Part shown: positions 55,801-64,000 of the stretch, in pieces
Numbering within the stretch: position 1 is the stretch's first letter
Layout: every line of letters begins with the position of its first letter
NCBI GenBank assembly: GCA_013399015.1
Contig: VWZX01001042.1
Coordinates: 969,893-1,033,892, forward strand
Source of the DNA: Galbula dea
Taxonomy: Eukaryota > Chordata > Aves > Piciformes > Galbulidae
DNA length: 64,000 nt
Direction of reading: 5' to 3'
Program-made: the position numbers and the translations under genes
Notes under the pieces: model-generated
Database searches by the model: none
What the model was told of the DNA's origin: nothing
The model's input: only the letters and a program-made list of their open reading frames with translations

Positions 55801-58800
55801 ATATGAAATTTCCTGAAAGAACTTAAATTGCATGTTGTAAAGTTTGTTCAAGAAATACAGAAAGTTATTTGGTTTGCTTCTTAAGAGGTATAAAATTTCT
55901 GTCTTAACTGTCTATGCTGAAGTACTAAGGTTGTCCTTAAATTTCTCTCTAGAGCCCCCAAGAGGTGATTGCACTGTGCAGGAATCTCCAAGTTACAGCT
56001 AGCTCCCATCACATCTCGTCTTCCTTAACTAATCAATATGTGTCAGGGGAAAGGAAGTAGTGACAGAAGACTGTATGCATCTTTTGTCAGTCTGCAGTTT
56101 CTCAGTTTGGAGTTACAGGCTGCTCTGTGCTATGCAAATGATAATACAAAAGAAAGTAGAAGTGCCCTTGGATTTTTATATGAATTAAAAATTGTTGGCT
56201 TCTATGCTTTGGTAAACATATCCATAGATGTGGTTGTTTCTCTGTTTTTTAGGAATACACTATAGATATAATTTTTGCCCAGACTTGGTATGACAGTCGT
56301 CTGAAATTTAACAGCTCAATGAAGGTGCTAATGCTTAATAGCAACATGGTTGGAAAAATTTGGATCCCAGACACTTTCTTCAGGAACTCAAGGAAATCTG
56401 ATGCTCACTGGATTACAACTCCAAATCGTTTGCTTCGAATCTGGAGTGATGGAAGAGTATTATACACTCTAAGGTGGGTTTTCATTAACTGAGGAGAAAA
56501 AACCCAAACACTGCTGTGACCAGAAATATGAAAGTAATGACTATGAATCAAGTCCTTGGTATCTCTTTTTGTTTTGGACCATGGGATTTTGCAAGGAGTT
56601 TACAAAAGGAGTTGAAAATAAAAGAATATTTTTTATACTGAAAAACATGAAATTAATGATATTAAAATATATTGCCTAGATAATTGGGGAAAGACAACTG
56701 CAGAGGATAGCAAATTTTAACCTAATTTTAGTTTAGGTACAGGCAAAATTAGAAAAAAGATGTTATATAGTATGGGGCACCATGATTGTCTGTCACTAAC
56801 ATTACAGATCTGGTCCTAATGTGTTTTGCAGACTTTCTATTCTAAATAATTCAGCATCTATTTTGCACCATATTAAGTAAAATATGAAATGCTTCAGATA
56901 ATAATAATGTTTGATTAAAGCTAAGGCCCTAGTGCTGTATATACTTCTTAATATGTTGATCCTTGCCATCTGTTTAAATCAACAAATCTGTTCATCCAAA
57001 TTAGACATAAGTAAATATGCTGGTAATAATTCTTCTTGGCAAATCGGGGATGCTTGGGCTGTTTTTAAGCTTACCATGTAGGCTATCTGTACTGATCTTT
57101 GAGCCATGTTTCAAAGAGTTCTTGAAAGGTATTTATAAAAAATTCTGGAGAGCTTCTGCTGCTGACATGTTAGGGGTTTTTTTTTTGTTTTTGTAGCTAA
57201 CAATTTCTAGTTGTACTTGGACTTTACCTTTCCATTGTGCATTCAGTGTCAATGTGCAATTTCTTTTAAACAGTCTAAGTAGCAGAAGCGAAGAAACAAC
57301 CAAAACTACGTGAGCTCTCCCAGAGCAATAGGTTAGAATTATTGTATTAGAGTATGAGCTATCAAGTGCAATGGGCTGGTAATAAAACAGCAGAACTGTT
57401 ATTCACCCAGCGCTACAACATGCAGATTTCTGTATAGGTGGGAATATAGCCTGAATTTGGCCTAAGGTAGAATGACATTGAGGGGTTCATACGTTGGTTA
57501 TTGAAGGAACGATAATAGGATCTGACAGTGCTCCTGGTTCACAGACTTCCTCATACAACCACTCTTTCCCTATTGGTAATTCAGGGAGTAGACATGGTGA
57601 TTCTGTTAGTCAGGCTTACTGAGTCTTCTCTGAGATTAGTCCTCAGAGGCACACCTCAGTGATTCCAGATCAAGTTGTGTTGCTTTTAATAAAAATTTGG
57701 TTTTCTTTTCTTTTTCACTAAGTGTTTGGTGATCTAAAGGTTAAAAATGGAAATCAAAAGCATATGGACAAATCTGAAAATATCTACAGAAGGAAAGAAT
57801 GCAAGTGTTGTACTTGGAAATGGGGGGTGGAGTGAGGTGTGGTTCCTCTACTCCCACACCCCAGTATATGGCAAGAATAGACTTTCCCTTATAAACTTCT
57901 ATCTTAATCAGGACAAATTTCTAGAAAGGTCCTAGTAACACTCTATATAGAATAACTACTTTGTTAACAGACTATCTGGCAACATGTAGCAGAATCTTCT
58001 TTTCCCCATCCCTTTTTGGCTAGTATGTAGGTATTGCATACAGCCAAGTATGTGAGCATTATGTTAATTTTCAAAGTTGATTTTAGAAGACATTCTGACT
58101 TACTTCACAGTGTTATCAACAAAGAAAGACGTATTTTAAATGCAAAGAAGGCAGTTTGGTGTCTAGACCTTACTCTATCTTCTTGGTGAACATTAGCAGA
58201 ACTGGCTTTTGCATTGGTTGCTTGGAAGCTCTTTGGAAGTCTATGATAGTATTTTCAAAGGCAGCAAGTTGATAGTCATTATGAGTCCTAAACTACTTAT
58301 AAAATGTCTGCTACTGTGTGAATTGTTTAAGTGCTTTAGACGTTAAATCAGCAGAAATATCAAATCTGCTCTTTCCTACCCATGCTACTGTCCTCACCAG
58401 AGCTGCCTCCTTGAGTATAGGGCGAGCCCAAGAGTGTCCCCACTTTCTCTCATGTGTACGTAGCCACCAGATACAATTATGCCAAATGCAATCTGACTTG
58501 GCAAATGTGTTGTTCAGAAAATTTCACTATCTGCTGTCATAAGCTCCTGTCCTTGCCCTACCTTCACTCCCTCTCTTTTGTCCCCTATTTCTGGTATAAA
58601 GGTGAGAAATTCCCCCAAATCTATTGAAATTTTTTGAATAACTTGAAACGCCAGTTGAAACAAGGCAGGTTGTCAGGTTGCATACAGTGACAGTTTCAGT
58701 TCTTTGGCAGTGAAGTTGGATGTCTTTGCAGACACAGAGTTACTATGCATAGCACCTATTAACTGGCAAAATTATTTCTGTGCATGTTCTTTACTATCTA

Positions 58801-61800
58801 GTCTGAAGTGTCTGGATGCTTGAATATAATCTTTTTTCCCCCTTCCTTTTCTATATAGGCTGACAATTAATGCTGAATGTTATCTTCAGCTTCATAACTT
58901 TCCTATGGATGAACACTCCTGTCCACTGGAGTTTTCAAGCTGTAGGTGATAAAATATTTTTTTTTCCCTTAAATACTGGCAGCAAGACTGTGTTTACTTT
59001 TTAAAGCCTTGTAGTGAAGGGAAGAACTGACCTGTTTATGGTCTGATTAGATTATTGCATTATTTAGTGCATTATTAATTGCAATAAGGAATTAGTCGAG
59101 TTACATGCTTTTCATATAGGTGCAACTTTAAAAAAAGTCTTATTGCTTAGAAGTCTGATACAATGTCCATTCCAGTTAATGGAAATCTGTTGCCATGGAA
59201 GAAGCTTATTTTTTATGCCAGACAGACCTGCAAACTTTGAATTAGTTCCATGTGATATTCTTAAATGCAAAAATAGGATCTGTTTTTTTCAACCTGTTCC
59301 TGTAAATACTTAATCAATATAAGAAGTCCTCCTCCTTCCAGTGGGAATTATGTGAGCAAGAAACACAACTTTCAGGCTTCATTTCTTTACTATAAACTAT
59401 ATTAAAAAAAAAGTTTCCTAAGGGAATTCTGCTGTTACTGGTAAATGAAACCCAAGCCAACTAAACATGACTAAATGACTTATTTTTAAATGTGAAACCT
59501 AATAGGCAACTAAACCAGACTTCAGTGATTTTTAAAAAAATTAATATTGTCATTTAGTTCTTCCTTCCAGCTAAATGAGCTTTGGTAGCTCCATTGATTA
59601 AATATTGTGCCACACAGATGGGTCTTGCTGAATTTCATTTCTGCTTTTCCACAAGATAATGTGGGGCACACAGAAATTGAGAAGGTTGCACTGCCTTTAG
59701 GTTGAAGTAATGGACAGTGAATCAGGCCACAAAAATGCATTCTGGGAATAATAATCAAAGAAATTTTTAATAAACATGAATAAGAATTTTATCAAGTTAC
59801 GTATCAAGTGTCTGCCCTTTTAAGCTCTTTGTGGTCTTTTAATGATTTTGTCTGTTATATTTCTGTATGAATTCATAGTGATGATTCTGAGCTAGTTTTT
59901 TTACATCTGAATTCCACGGTATTCTGTAGATATTTCCTACACATTTGCATTTACATAGTGTTTGATTGATTATATATTTAGATAGGCTTAAAACTGAGGG
60001 TTGATATTTTGTGGTTAGGTTTTAAGTGCATCAAGTGCACTATAGATTGGCTTTCTCTCTGATCCACCTTATTTATAAACAACTGATTTACTTTATAAAC
60101 AACTTCAGAGATCACAAAACACACTTGGTATATACTGTGTCTGAATGCCTCATTTGTTCTGTTTTGTCCTAGATGGATATCCTAGAAATGAAATTGAATA
60201 CAAATGGAAGAAAACCTCTGTCGAGGTGGCAGATCCAAAATACTGGAGATTGTATCAGTTTGCCTTTGTAGGGTTACGAAATACAACTGAAGTGTCTCAT
60301 ACCTTATCTGGTAAGGCAAAGTGTTAGATTTTATTTTATGTAATATCAATGTGGAACAAGACTCACAGATGAAGATGCAACTGAAAATAATTCTCAGTGT
60401 CATGTAAGTTTTTTTTTCCTTTTTCTAATTTATAGGAGATTATATTATTATGACAATCTTCTTTGATCTCAGCAGACGTATGGGATATTTCACTATTCAG
60501 ACATACATTCCTTGTATACTCACGGTTGTTCTTTCATGGGTGTCATTTTGGATCAATAAGGATGCAGTTCCTGCAAGGACTTCTCTGGGTAAGAATGTCT
60601 CTTCTCAACCTTGAAGGGTCTGGTAGTTCCCAGGAATACAAATCTGCAGCAGGGAGTATATTAACTACAATTTATTCCCCTTCAGATTGTGACCACTGGT
60701 CACCCTTTCTCTTGAACTGCAAGATTAAGAGTAGGAGGATCCTGCTGTGGTTGCGCAGCAGGGCTTAAGGTGGTAGTGTTAAGAATGGAAATCTGGAAAT
60801 CCTGATCTTTGTGAGTCTGCTGTTGTTCATGTAAATACAGGGGTTTTTTCTGCTTTATGGGTTTTTTTTGTCATCTTCAATAACAGCAGTATGGCAATCA
60901 TTAGTCTGACAGATATGATTAAACTTCACATGGAACAAAGGATGTCATTACTACACAGGTGAAAGCCATGAAGATGTGCTTTTTGGTTTGCTGTTGTTGC
61001 TGCTGGGGTGGTTGGTGTTTTTTAGCAATAGAAATGATTCAGTTGTTCTTTTAAGCCTGAGATAGGAGAGAAAATTTACAACAAAAGTTTCACTTCAAGC
61101 AGTTAAGCATATAACTCACAAAAATTGACTCACTCTTCTGTTTATTAATGGCAGTACTGAAGTGTCTTGAAAGTTCTGCTACAGAGATAAGTCTGTGTTA
61201 GCGTCATCTTGGCTGACCTGTGTAGCATAGTGTCAGTTTGACTGTTTAGGATTCATGTGCTGCCTTGGAGAAGAGTTGCAGTCCTGACACAAAGCATGAT
61301 AGACAGAGGTGTGTGGGGTGCACAGGACACACACACTAGCATCTTTGAGATTAGCAGTGACAGAAGCTTTTAGTAAAGCTGGTGGCTGCAGTATGACCTA
61401 TTTTGGGGAAAATATCAAGAGTTGAGAGTGTATCTTAGGAAGTGAGAGATGTGAGTTAATTTTCATCAGCAGCTTATAGGATTGCAAGCACACCATTCCC
61501 GTGTTACAGGAGCATTTCCTGCCAGAAGGGAGAGTCTAGGCTTTAACTTCCTCCCTTTCCCATTGAAACTGGACCACTGTGCAATCAAACCTGCAAGTCT
61601 GATGAGTTAAGAAGTAAACAAAAGTGTGCATGACTCAGTAGCCTAATGAAAAGGTATGGGAAGAAAATCCGAATCTTGTATCTGAACTTTCTGCTGTTTA
61701 GAAGTACTGCAAGGTTTAGTGAAGAGACCCTAAAACCTTGAATAGATAAGTGAAACTCTCTCTTGATAGTTTAAATCTTGATCTAGAAATTTATTATAGC

Positions 61801-64000
61801 TTTTCTTTGACTGACTAATCATTGTGGGTACTGTATGGAAAGACACTAGTTCTGACATGAAAAACTGTTATTTTGAAATCCTGCTAGTTCTGTATCCAGT
61901 TTGTACTTTTTACAGGATTCTTTCTCTGTGCCACAAACCTAGCAAATTTGCCTTTGATCTCATGGTAAAGATGGAGCTTTCATGCTTCCCTTTCAGCAGT
62001 GCTAACCTTCATGTGCTTGGGATGTACTACAAATGTTTGCTATACAGTATTTACAGCTCCTTGCAGTTAACACTAAGCTCCTTTTGTGTGAACATGAAGA
62101 AGCCATTGTTTGACGTATTGTAAGATGAGTTCTCACATGCAGATATTCTGGTGGAAAAGAAAGAAAATACCAGTCAAATAAACATGATTTTATAGAAAAA
62201 GACTGAGAAATTAGGACAAGAAAACCAAAACTAAGCAAGGTCCATCGTGGCAAGCAATCATGATGCTGTGGAAAGTTTTCTTCCTGTGACAGCCCCCTGT
62301 ATGTCTTTCACATAGTGGAGAGGACAGGGAAAGTCCACATCTCCTTTTGTCCTCTCTGAACAAAAGTCAGTAAGGTGTGGGTGTGACTTCCTACCTGGAG
62401 GCTGTTCTGAGCCTGGTACACTGAAAAGTTTTGGGTCTTTTTCTTCAATATATGTTGAAAGATCCTGGCAGATTGTGATTTATCAAAGCAAAAGGTTTGA
62501 GATGATGAAAGGTATTTAGATATTTAGCTATGCAAAGAAATGCCTAATTGATTTTCAAAAGTATCCAGTGAGAGCAAAGCACTCTTGAAAAACTTTGTGG
62601 TTATCTTTTACCGTTTCAGGCATGTAATGTCATTGGGAAATCTTTTACAAAATCACCACTGCTTTCCTGCTTCAGGGTTGGCTCATAGTGACCCCTGATT
62701 CCATGCTTTGATTTAAAAGCCTTTGACTGGTGTAACACATTTTTTGCAATAGGCCTGTGCAGGTAAATAACAAATTGTGTGTTAAAATATTGCTCTCCAA
62801 AGGAAAGGTCACGTCTTAATTTTGGACTGCTATGAAAAAGGCTTTGCATCTTCCTGAAGCATCAAATATAAGAAGAAAGTGTTAATACCTTGTGAATGTT
62901 AAACCAGTGAAGAGAGGTATAGTTATATATATATATATATATATGTATATAACATCCCTGTTAAGGCCAGCTTGTTCTTTTAATTAGCTTATAAGTAAGT
63001 GAATCCAGGGAAACTTTTTCTAAAGCTACATTGTGGAAAAAATACCTAGTGACTTAGAGAGTGAGGCCAGAAAGGCCATAAAAGTCATCTAGTTTGGGCT
63101 GCTACATGTCAGAAGCAAACATTTTCAAAATTGGAAATGTTATTTATTTTTCTTGTGTTTTCTGAGAGTTTGAAATCACTGATAAATAACACACTTCTTT
63201 TTCTGAATGTGTCTTTTTGTGCATTTTAATCTTCCAAGAGACAAAGGACTATTTGTGTTTATACAATCAGTGCTTATTTGTGCCTGTTTGTCTAATGTAT
63301 TTGTTTCATGTGTTCATTCTAGAAGAGATTTATAAAATTATATGAACTTTCTCAGTGTCACTATTTCTTAAGTGTGTGTTGAAGCTAGGATGGATTTGAA
63401 CTGAAGGTGAAATGTGCTGCCTTTATGATCCCATGGTGGTTGCTGGAACCATAAGTGTGGTTTCTTCCAGTAACAGCAGTCTGTATGGGTATGATTGGCA
63501 GTGAACACTGCTGTAGCTTAGTTCTTGTATGCCTCATGAGTGAATTAAGGGCTAAATTGAGGACTTTTATGTGACAATATGATTGTATTACTTATACACT
63601 TCCCTTTTCCTGTCTTTTTTTCATTCTTTCTCAAACAGGCATAACAACAGTGCTGACCATGACAACATTGAGTACAATTGCTAGGAAGTCACTCCCCAAG
63701 GTTTCCTACGTCACAGCAATGGACCTTTTTGTTTCAGTTTGCTTCATTTTTGTGTTTGCTGCCTTGATGGAATATGGCACCTTGCATTATTTTACCAGCA
63801 ACAGAAAAGGGGACAAAGGAAGAGAAAAAAAGGCAAAATCGAAGCCATCAGTAAGTTTAGCCAAACAAGGAGAAAAAAATATACAGAATGCTCTTCACTG
63901 TAGCATTGATTTTGAGAGACTAGTTCTTAAGTAGAAGGGCTGAAGTTCAAAGATAATTAACACTATTTTTTTTCTTTTTTCCTACAGTTGGGGGCTTGTA
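19741..64000 (+). CDS. GABRG1: GABRG1, GABA-A receptor gamma-1 subunit; whole spliced gene, 3' end beyond window
   Basis: This gene encodes a subunit of the pentameric GABA-gated chloride channel, a Cys-loop receptor in the neuronal and glial plasma membrane. Eight complete coding exons plus the start of a ninth join in phase to give 372 codons (19741-19832, 35580-35728, 44291-44358, 56253-56473, 58859-58941, 60173-60310, 60436-60588, 63639-63850, then 63988 onward). Exon sizes of 68, 221, 83, 138 and 153 match the conserved GABA-A gene layout. Signal peptide is about residues 1-30, ligand-binding domain about 31-265, Cys-loop C184-C198, M1 about 268-290, M2 about 295-318, M3 about 327-350. 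Sequons are N46-K-T, N123-S-S and N241-T-T, the same three places as in gamma-2. Gamma-1 is chosen over gamma-2 and gamma-3 from the acidic N terminus (ADKADDEDDEDLTVNKTW), Ile110 and Leu163. M4 and the stop codon are outside the window. Start and first-exon sequence are inferred from frame and phase. Confidence 0.97.
21527..21546 (+). repeat. poly-T run
   Basis: About 19 T in a row in intron 1. Confidence 0.9.
24128..24188 (+). repeat. pyrimidine tandem repeat, about 22-bp unit x 3
   Basis: Unit close to TTTTCATCTTTCTGTCTTTC, repeated nearly three times. A similar short motif occurs at 13307-13336. Confidence 0.85.
24992..25035 (+). repeat. short tandem repeats (TTAAGTCTTA and TTA units)
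   Basis: Two TATTAAGTCT units followed by several TTA units. Confidence 0.75.
25176..25330 (+). mobile_element. 5' fragment of an avian ERVL-type LTR
   Basis: Starts TGTTGGGGTTTAACCCCAGC, followed by GAGCACCACACAGCTGCTC and CCCAGTGGGTTGAGAGAG, which I recognise as the 5' end of a common bird endogenous-retrovirus LTR. It dissolves into AATAATA repeats and carries no coding sequence. Confidence 0.75.
26360..27105 (+). mobile_element. old CR1 LINE fragment
   Basis: Diverged CR1 3' ORF and UTR sequence: GAGCTGGAGAGGCTGG near the start, a GTCCTGCGCCTG segment, CAGAGGGCTACCAGGCTGG in the middle, AGTGGAACAAG and a final GCATGATTCTGTGG. Many small indels break any frame. Confidence 0.75.
27131..27173 (+). 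repeat. T/G-rich low-complexity tract
   Basis: GTTTTG units directly behind the old CR1 fragment that ends near 27105. Confidence 0.8.
29764..29862 (+). repeat. T/G-rich low-complexity tract
   Basis: TTTGG, TTTTTGTGG and TTTGTTTG units over about 100 bp. Confidence 0.85.
30225..30630 (+). mobile_element. CR1 LINE 3' end fragment, well preserved
   Basis: A clear CR1 tail: GGGCTTATAAATATGTGAAG, the GACAAGACAAGGGGCAATGG segment, CCACTGGAACAGACTGCCC, TTGGACTAGATGATC and two ATTCTGTG-type end repeats. It supports short open frames (for example 92 codons at 30271-30549) that are remnants of the end of the reverse transcriptase ORF and its UTR. Confidence 0.93.
32381..32420 (+). repeat. 20-bp tandem duplication
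   Basis: The unit TTTAATATAATAGAAAATAA is followed directly by the same unit with one base changed (A to T). Confidence 0.92.
32975..33125 (+). mobile_element. CR1 LINE tail, diverged
   Basis: The segment CCTGAGCAACCAGCTGTGAC followed by GGCTGGACTAGAGACCTC and the ending TTGTTCTATGAATTTATA matches the last 150 bases of a CR1 in weak form. Confidence 0.7.
35075..35092 (+). repeat. (TATC)n microsatellite
   Basis: Four TATC units. Confidence 0.88.
35580..35728 (+). CDS. GABRG1: GABRG1 coding exon 2: mature N terminus
   Basis: Residues 31-80, 149 nt. The exon starts after CATCACAG; the first base completes the Gly31 codon, and it ends with the first base of codon 81 before GTAAGC. It encodes the acidic gamma-1 N terminus (DKADDEDDEDL), the sequon N46-K-T, and then the N-terminal helix and first strand ending in YDNKLRPDIG. 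Arg76 corresponds to gamma-2 Arg43, the residue altered in the human epilepsy allele R43Q. An alternative acceptor two bases downstream (AG at 35580-35581) would break the frame with exon 1 and is not favoured. Confidence 0.97.
36887..37345 (-). mobile_element. CR1 LINE 3' end fragment, reverse strand
   Basis: Reverse-complement CR1: it begins with the end repeats ATCACAGAATCACAGAA, then GGTTGGAAGGAACCTTAAA, GGGCAGGGACACCTTTGACT, AGTGAAGAATTTCTTCCTTC, AGGTCTCCCCAGAGACTTCT and CTCTGGGCTTGCTCCAGCA. The open frame at 37061-37342 on the minus strand is the CR1 ORF2 end, not a host gene. Confidence 0.93.
37453..37490 (+). repeat. A-rich run with GAAA units
   Basis: Fifteen or more A, then GAAAAAGAAAG-type sequence. 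Confidence 0.85.
40150..40925 (+). mobile_element. 3' part of an avian ERVL-type LTR element
   Basis: Repeating phrases such as CCTGTGGAGGACCCACACTG, GGAGGGATGCCACTCTGGAA and GAGGAGGAAGGAGCAGCAGA, then AATAAATTAAAATAATTTTC (a polyadenylation-like signal) and an end near GGTCAGCTCAACACA are those of a widespread bird LTR. Long minus-strand open frames in this block (up to 167 codons) arise from its GC-rich repeats. No retroviral gene is present. Confidence 0.78.
42200..42480 (+). mobile_element. ancient CR1-type LINE fragment
   Basis: CAGTTCTGGTGTCCCCATTT, then AAGAGGGATATGGAAACAAT, GAGGTGACTTTAATCACTGT and TAGGTACCTGCATC follow the order of an old CR1 family shared by birds, crocodiles and turtles. 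It is strongly diverged. Confidence 0.6.
44291..44358 (+). CDS. GABRG1: GABRG1 coding exon 3
   Basis: Residues 81-103, 68 nt, the usual size for this exon in GABA-A genes. The acceptor is TTTGTTTAG and the donor GTAAGT. It encodes a beta-strand of the ligand-binding domain, ending with the family motif VYVNSIGPVDPINM. Asp89 and Tyr91 match gamma-2 Asp56 and Tyr58, residues at the alpha/gamma interface near the benzodiazepine pocket, and Val90 stands where gamma-2 has Met57. The intron behind it is phase 0. Confidence 0.97.
47930..48620 (+). mobile_element. possible ancient L2-like LINE 3' end
   Basis: Pyrimidine-rich sequence with an ACACTTCAAAGCCTATA segment, ending in AACTGTAAGCTCCTTGCAGA and GAATGTGT, resembles the 3' end of L2 elements (the 'ctgtaagctccttg...gggactgtgt' signature). 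Divergence is high. The 148-codon open frame at 47981-48427 is low-complexity and part of this block. Confidence 0.35.
50499..50517. repeat. (TA)n microsatellite
   Basis: About nine TA units in intron 3. Confidence 0.9.
52178..52215 (+). repeat. 19-bp exact tandem duplication
   Basis: GCTTTGTGATATTTTTTCC occurs twice with no spacer and no mismatch. Confidence 0.95.
56253..56473 (+). CDS. GABRG1: GABRG1 coding exon 4: loops D and E of the ligand-binding domain
   Basis: Residues 104-176 and two bases of codon 177, 221 nt, the conserved size. The acceptor is CTGTTTTTTAG and the donor AG|GTGGGT. It contains the FAQTWYDSRL strand, sequon N123-S-S, and the WIPDTFFRNS and WITTPNRLLRIW motifs of GABA-A subunits. 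With a fixed offset of 33 to mature gamma-2 numbering, Ile110 replaces gamma-2 Phe77 and Leu163 replaces Met130, while Ala112, Thr114 and Thr175 match Ala79, Thr81 and Thr142. These substitutions mark the gamma-1 type and are known to lower affinity for some benzodiazepine-site ligands such as zolpidem. Confidence 0.98.
56474..58858 (+). other. GABRG1: GABRG1 intron 4 (2.4 kb)
   Basis: GTGGGT...TCTATATAG, phase 2. I see nothing else in it. Confidence 0.93.
58859..58941 (+). CDS. GABRG1: GABRG1 coding exon 5: Cys-loop
   Basis: Residues 177-204 and the first base of codon 205, 83 nt, the conserved size. The acceptor is TATATAG and the donor GTAGGT. It carries the whole Cys-loop: C184 and C198 with 13 residues between them, including the family core HNFPMDEHSCP. 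The disulphide loop couples agonist binding to gating at the membrane interface. The reading frame passes into exon 6 by completing Tyr205 (T|AT). Confidence 0.98.
58942..60172 (+). other. GABRG1: GABRG1 intron 5 (1.2 kb)
   Basis: GTAGGT...TTGTCCTAG, phase 1. I see nothing else in it. Confidence 0.93.
60173..60310 (+). CDS. GABRG1: GABRG1 coding exon 6: loop F region and end of binding domain
   Basis: Residues 205-250 and one base of codon 251, 138 nt, the conserved size. The acceptor is TTTGTCCTAG and the donor GTAAGG. It encodes GYPRNEIEYKWKK, VEVADPKYWRLYQFAFVGL and sequon N241-T-T (equivalent to gamma-2 N208). The stretch VADPKYW is gamma-1-like, whereas gamma-2 has a different sequence here. 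It is followed by an intron of only 125 bp. Confidence 0.98.
60311..60435 (+). other. GABRG1: GABRG1 intron 6 (125 bp)
   Basis: GTAAGG...TTTATAG, phase 1. A very short intron between exons 6 and 7 with a T-rich tract before the acceptor. Confidence 0.95.
60436..60588 (+). CDS. GABRG1: GABRG1 coding exon 7: M1 and start of M2
   Basis: Residues 251-301 and one base of codon 302, 153 nt, the conserved size. The acceptor is TTTATAG and the donor GTAAGA. It encodes pre-M1 (DLSRRMGYF), the M1 helix (about 268-290, with the conserved Pro276-Cys277) and the M1-M2 turn leading to Pro296-Ala297-Arg298. That P-A-R motif at the -2' to 0' positions of the pore is the anion-selectivity filter of GABA and glycine receptors. 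Confidence 0.98.
62923..62944. repeat. (TA)n microsatellite
   Basis: About eleven TA units in intron 7. Confidence 0.9.
63055..63115 (-). mobile_element. possible ancient CR1 tail fragment
   Basis: GAGGCCAGAAAGGCCATAAA followed by GTCATCTAGTTTG resembles the reverse complement of the 3' end of the old archosaur CR1 family. Only about 60 bases match, so this is tentative. Confidence 0.4.
63639..63850 (+). CDS. GABRG1: GABRG1 coding exon 8: M2, M3 and start of the M3-M4 loop
   Basis: Residues 302-372, 212 nt. The acceptor is CTCAAACAG. It encodes the rest of M2 (GITTVLTMTTLSTIARKS, with Thr304 at 6' and Leu307 at 9', the gate leucine), the M2-M3 loop with Lys322 (equivalent to gamma-2 Lys289), M3 (about 327-350) and a lysine-rich start of the cytoplasmic loop, ending KSKPS. 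The donor is GTAAGT, phase 0. Without splicing the frame stays open for 28 more codons to a TAG at 63932-63934. I take that extension as intron read-through because of the consensus donor and the loss of M4. Confidence 0.97.
63851..63987 (+). other. GABRG1: GABRG1 intron 8 (137 bp)
   Basis: GTAAGT...CCTACAG, phase 0, with a long pyrimidine tract before the acceptor. The exon 8 frame reads 84 bases into it before a stop. Confidence 0.7.
63988..64000 (+). CDS. GABRG1: GABRG1 probable exon 9, first 13 bases
   Basis: A strong pyrimidine tract ends in CCTACAG at 63987, followed by an open phase-0 frame of Leu-Gly-Ala-Cys before the window ends. Position and phase fit the exon that carries the M3-M4 cytoplasmic loop and M4 in this family. 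The few visible codons cannot be matched to a known loop sequence. Confidence 0.62.

Larger units (their letters stand above)
44359..56252 (+). other. GABRG1: GABRG1 intron 3 (11.9 kb)
   Basis: GTAAGT...TCTGTTTTTTAG, phase 0. Mostly unique AT-rich sequence with small tandem repeats and a possible old LINE tail at 47930-48620. No other gene is seen. Confidence 0.93.
60589..63638 (+). other. GABRG1: GABRG1 intron 7 (3.1 kb)
   Basis: GTAAGA...CTCAAACAG, phase 1. Contains a TA microsatellite and a possible small old CR1 piece. Confidence 0.93.

Noticed and set aside
1..64000. CRISPR array, operon, phage or other novel prokaryote-type system
   Set aside because: The window is vertebrate nuclear DNA with a spliced receptor gene, long introns and CR1 elements; no regularly spaced repeats or dense gene clusters are present.

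Overview
The window is nuclear DNA from a bird. The evidence is scattered CR1 LINE fragments, some with the characteristic short 3' terminal repeats, pieces of an avian ERVL-type LTR, and long AT-rich introns around a GC-rich first exon. I see no prokaryotic operon, CRISPR array, plasmid feature or other novel system. It holds one protein-coding gene on the + strand, GABRG1, encoding the gamma-1 subunit of the GABA-A receptor chloride channel. The gene runs off the right edge before its last exon(s).

Layout. Positions 1 to about 18,000 are gene-free 5' flank: simple repeats, one CR1 tail, one diverged local duplication and G/T-rich tracts. Positions about 18,020-20,510 are a CpG island with the promoter region and the signal-peptide exon. 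The island contains three single-N gaps. Repeated contig ends around these gaps show that the contigs are in the wrong order and that about 516 bp are counted twice. Coding exons are at 19741-19832, 35580-35728, 44291-44358, 56253-56473, 58859-58941, 60173-60310, 60436-60588 and 63639-63850. The first 13 bases of a probable ninth exon are at 63988-64000. Every junction has GT...AG ends and matching phase. Exons 1-8 join into one open frame of 372 codons.

The encoded part has a signal peptide (about 1-30), the ligand-binding domain with three N-glycosylation sequons and the Cys-loop (C184-C198), M1, the pore-lining M2 with its anion-selectivity P-A-R motif, M3, and the start of the M3-M4 loop. 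M4 and the C terminus lie beyond the window. Subtype is gamma-1 rather than gamma-2: Ile110 and Leu163 sit at the positions of gamma-2 Phe77 and Met130, which shape the benzodiazepine site.

Introns 1 to 3 are long (15.7, 8.6 and 11.9 kb) and carry the mobile-element remains: CR1 copies of several ages on both strands, two pieces of what looks like one LTR family, and a possible ancient L2-like LINE tail. Introns 6 and 8 are very short (125 and 137 bp). All other open reading frames look like chance frames in introns, repeats or the CpG island.
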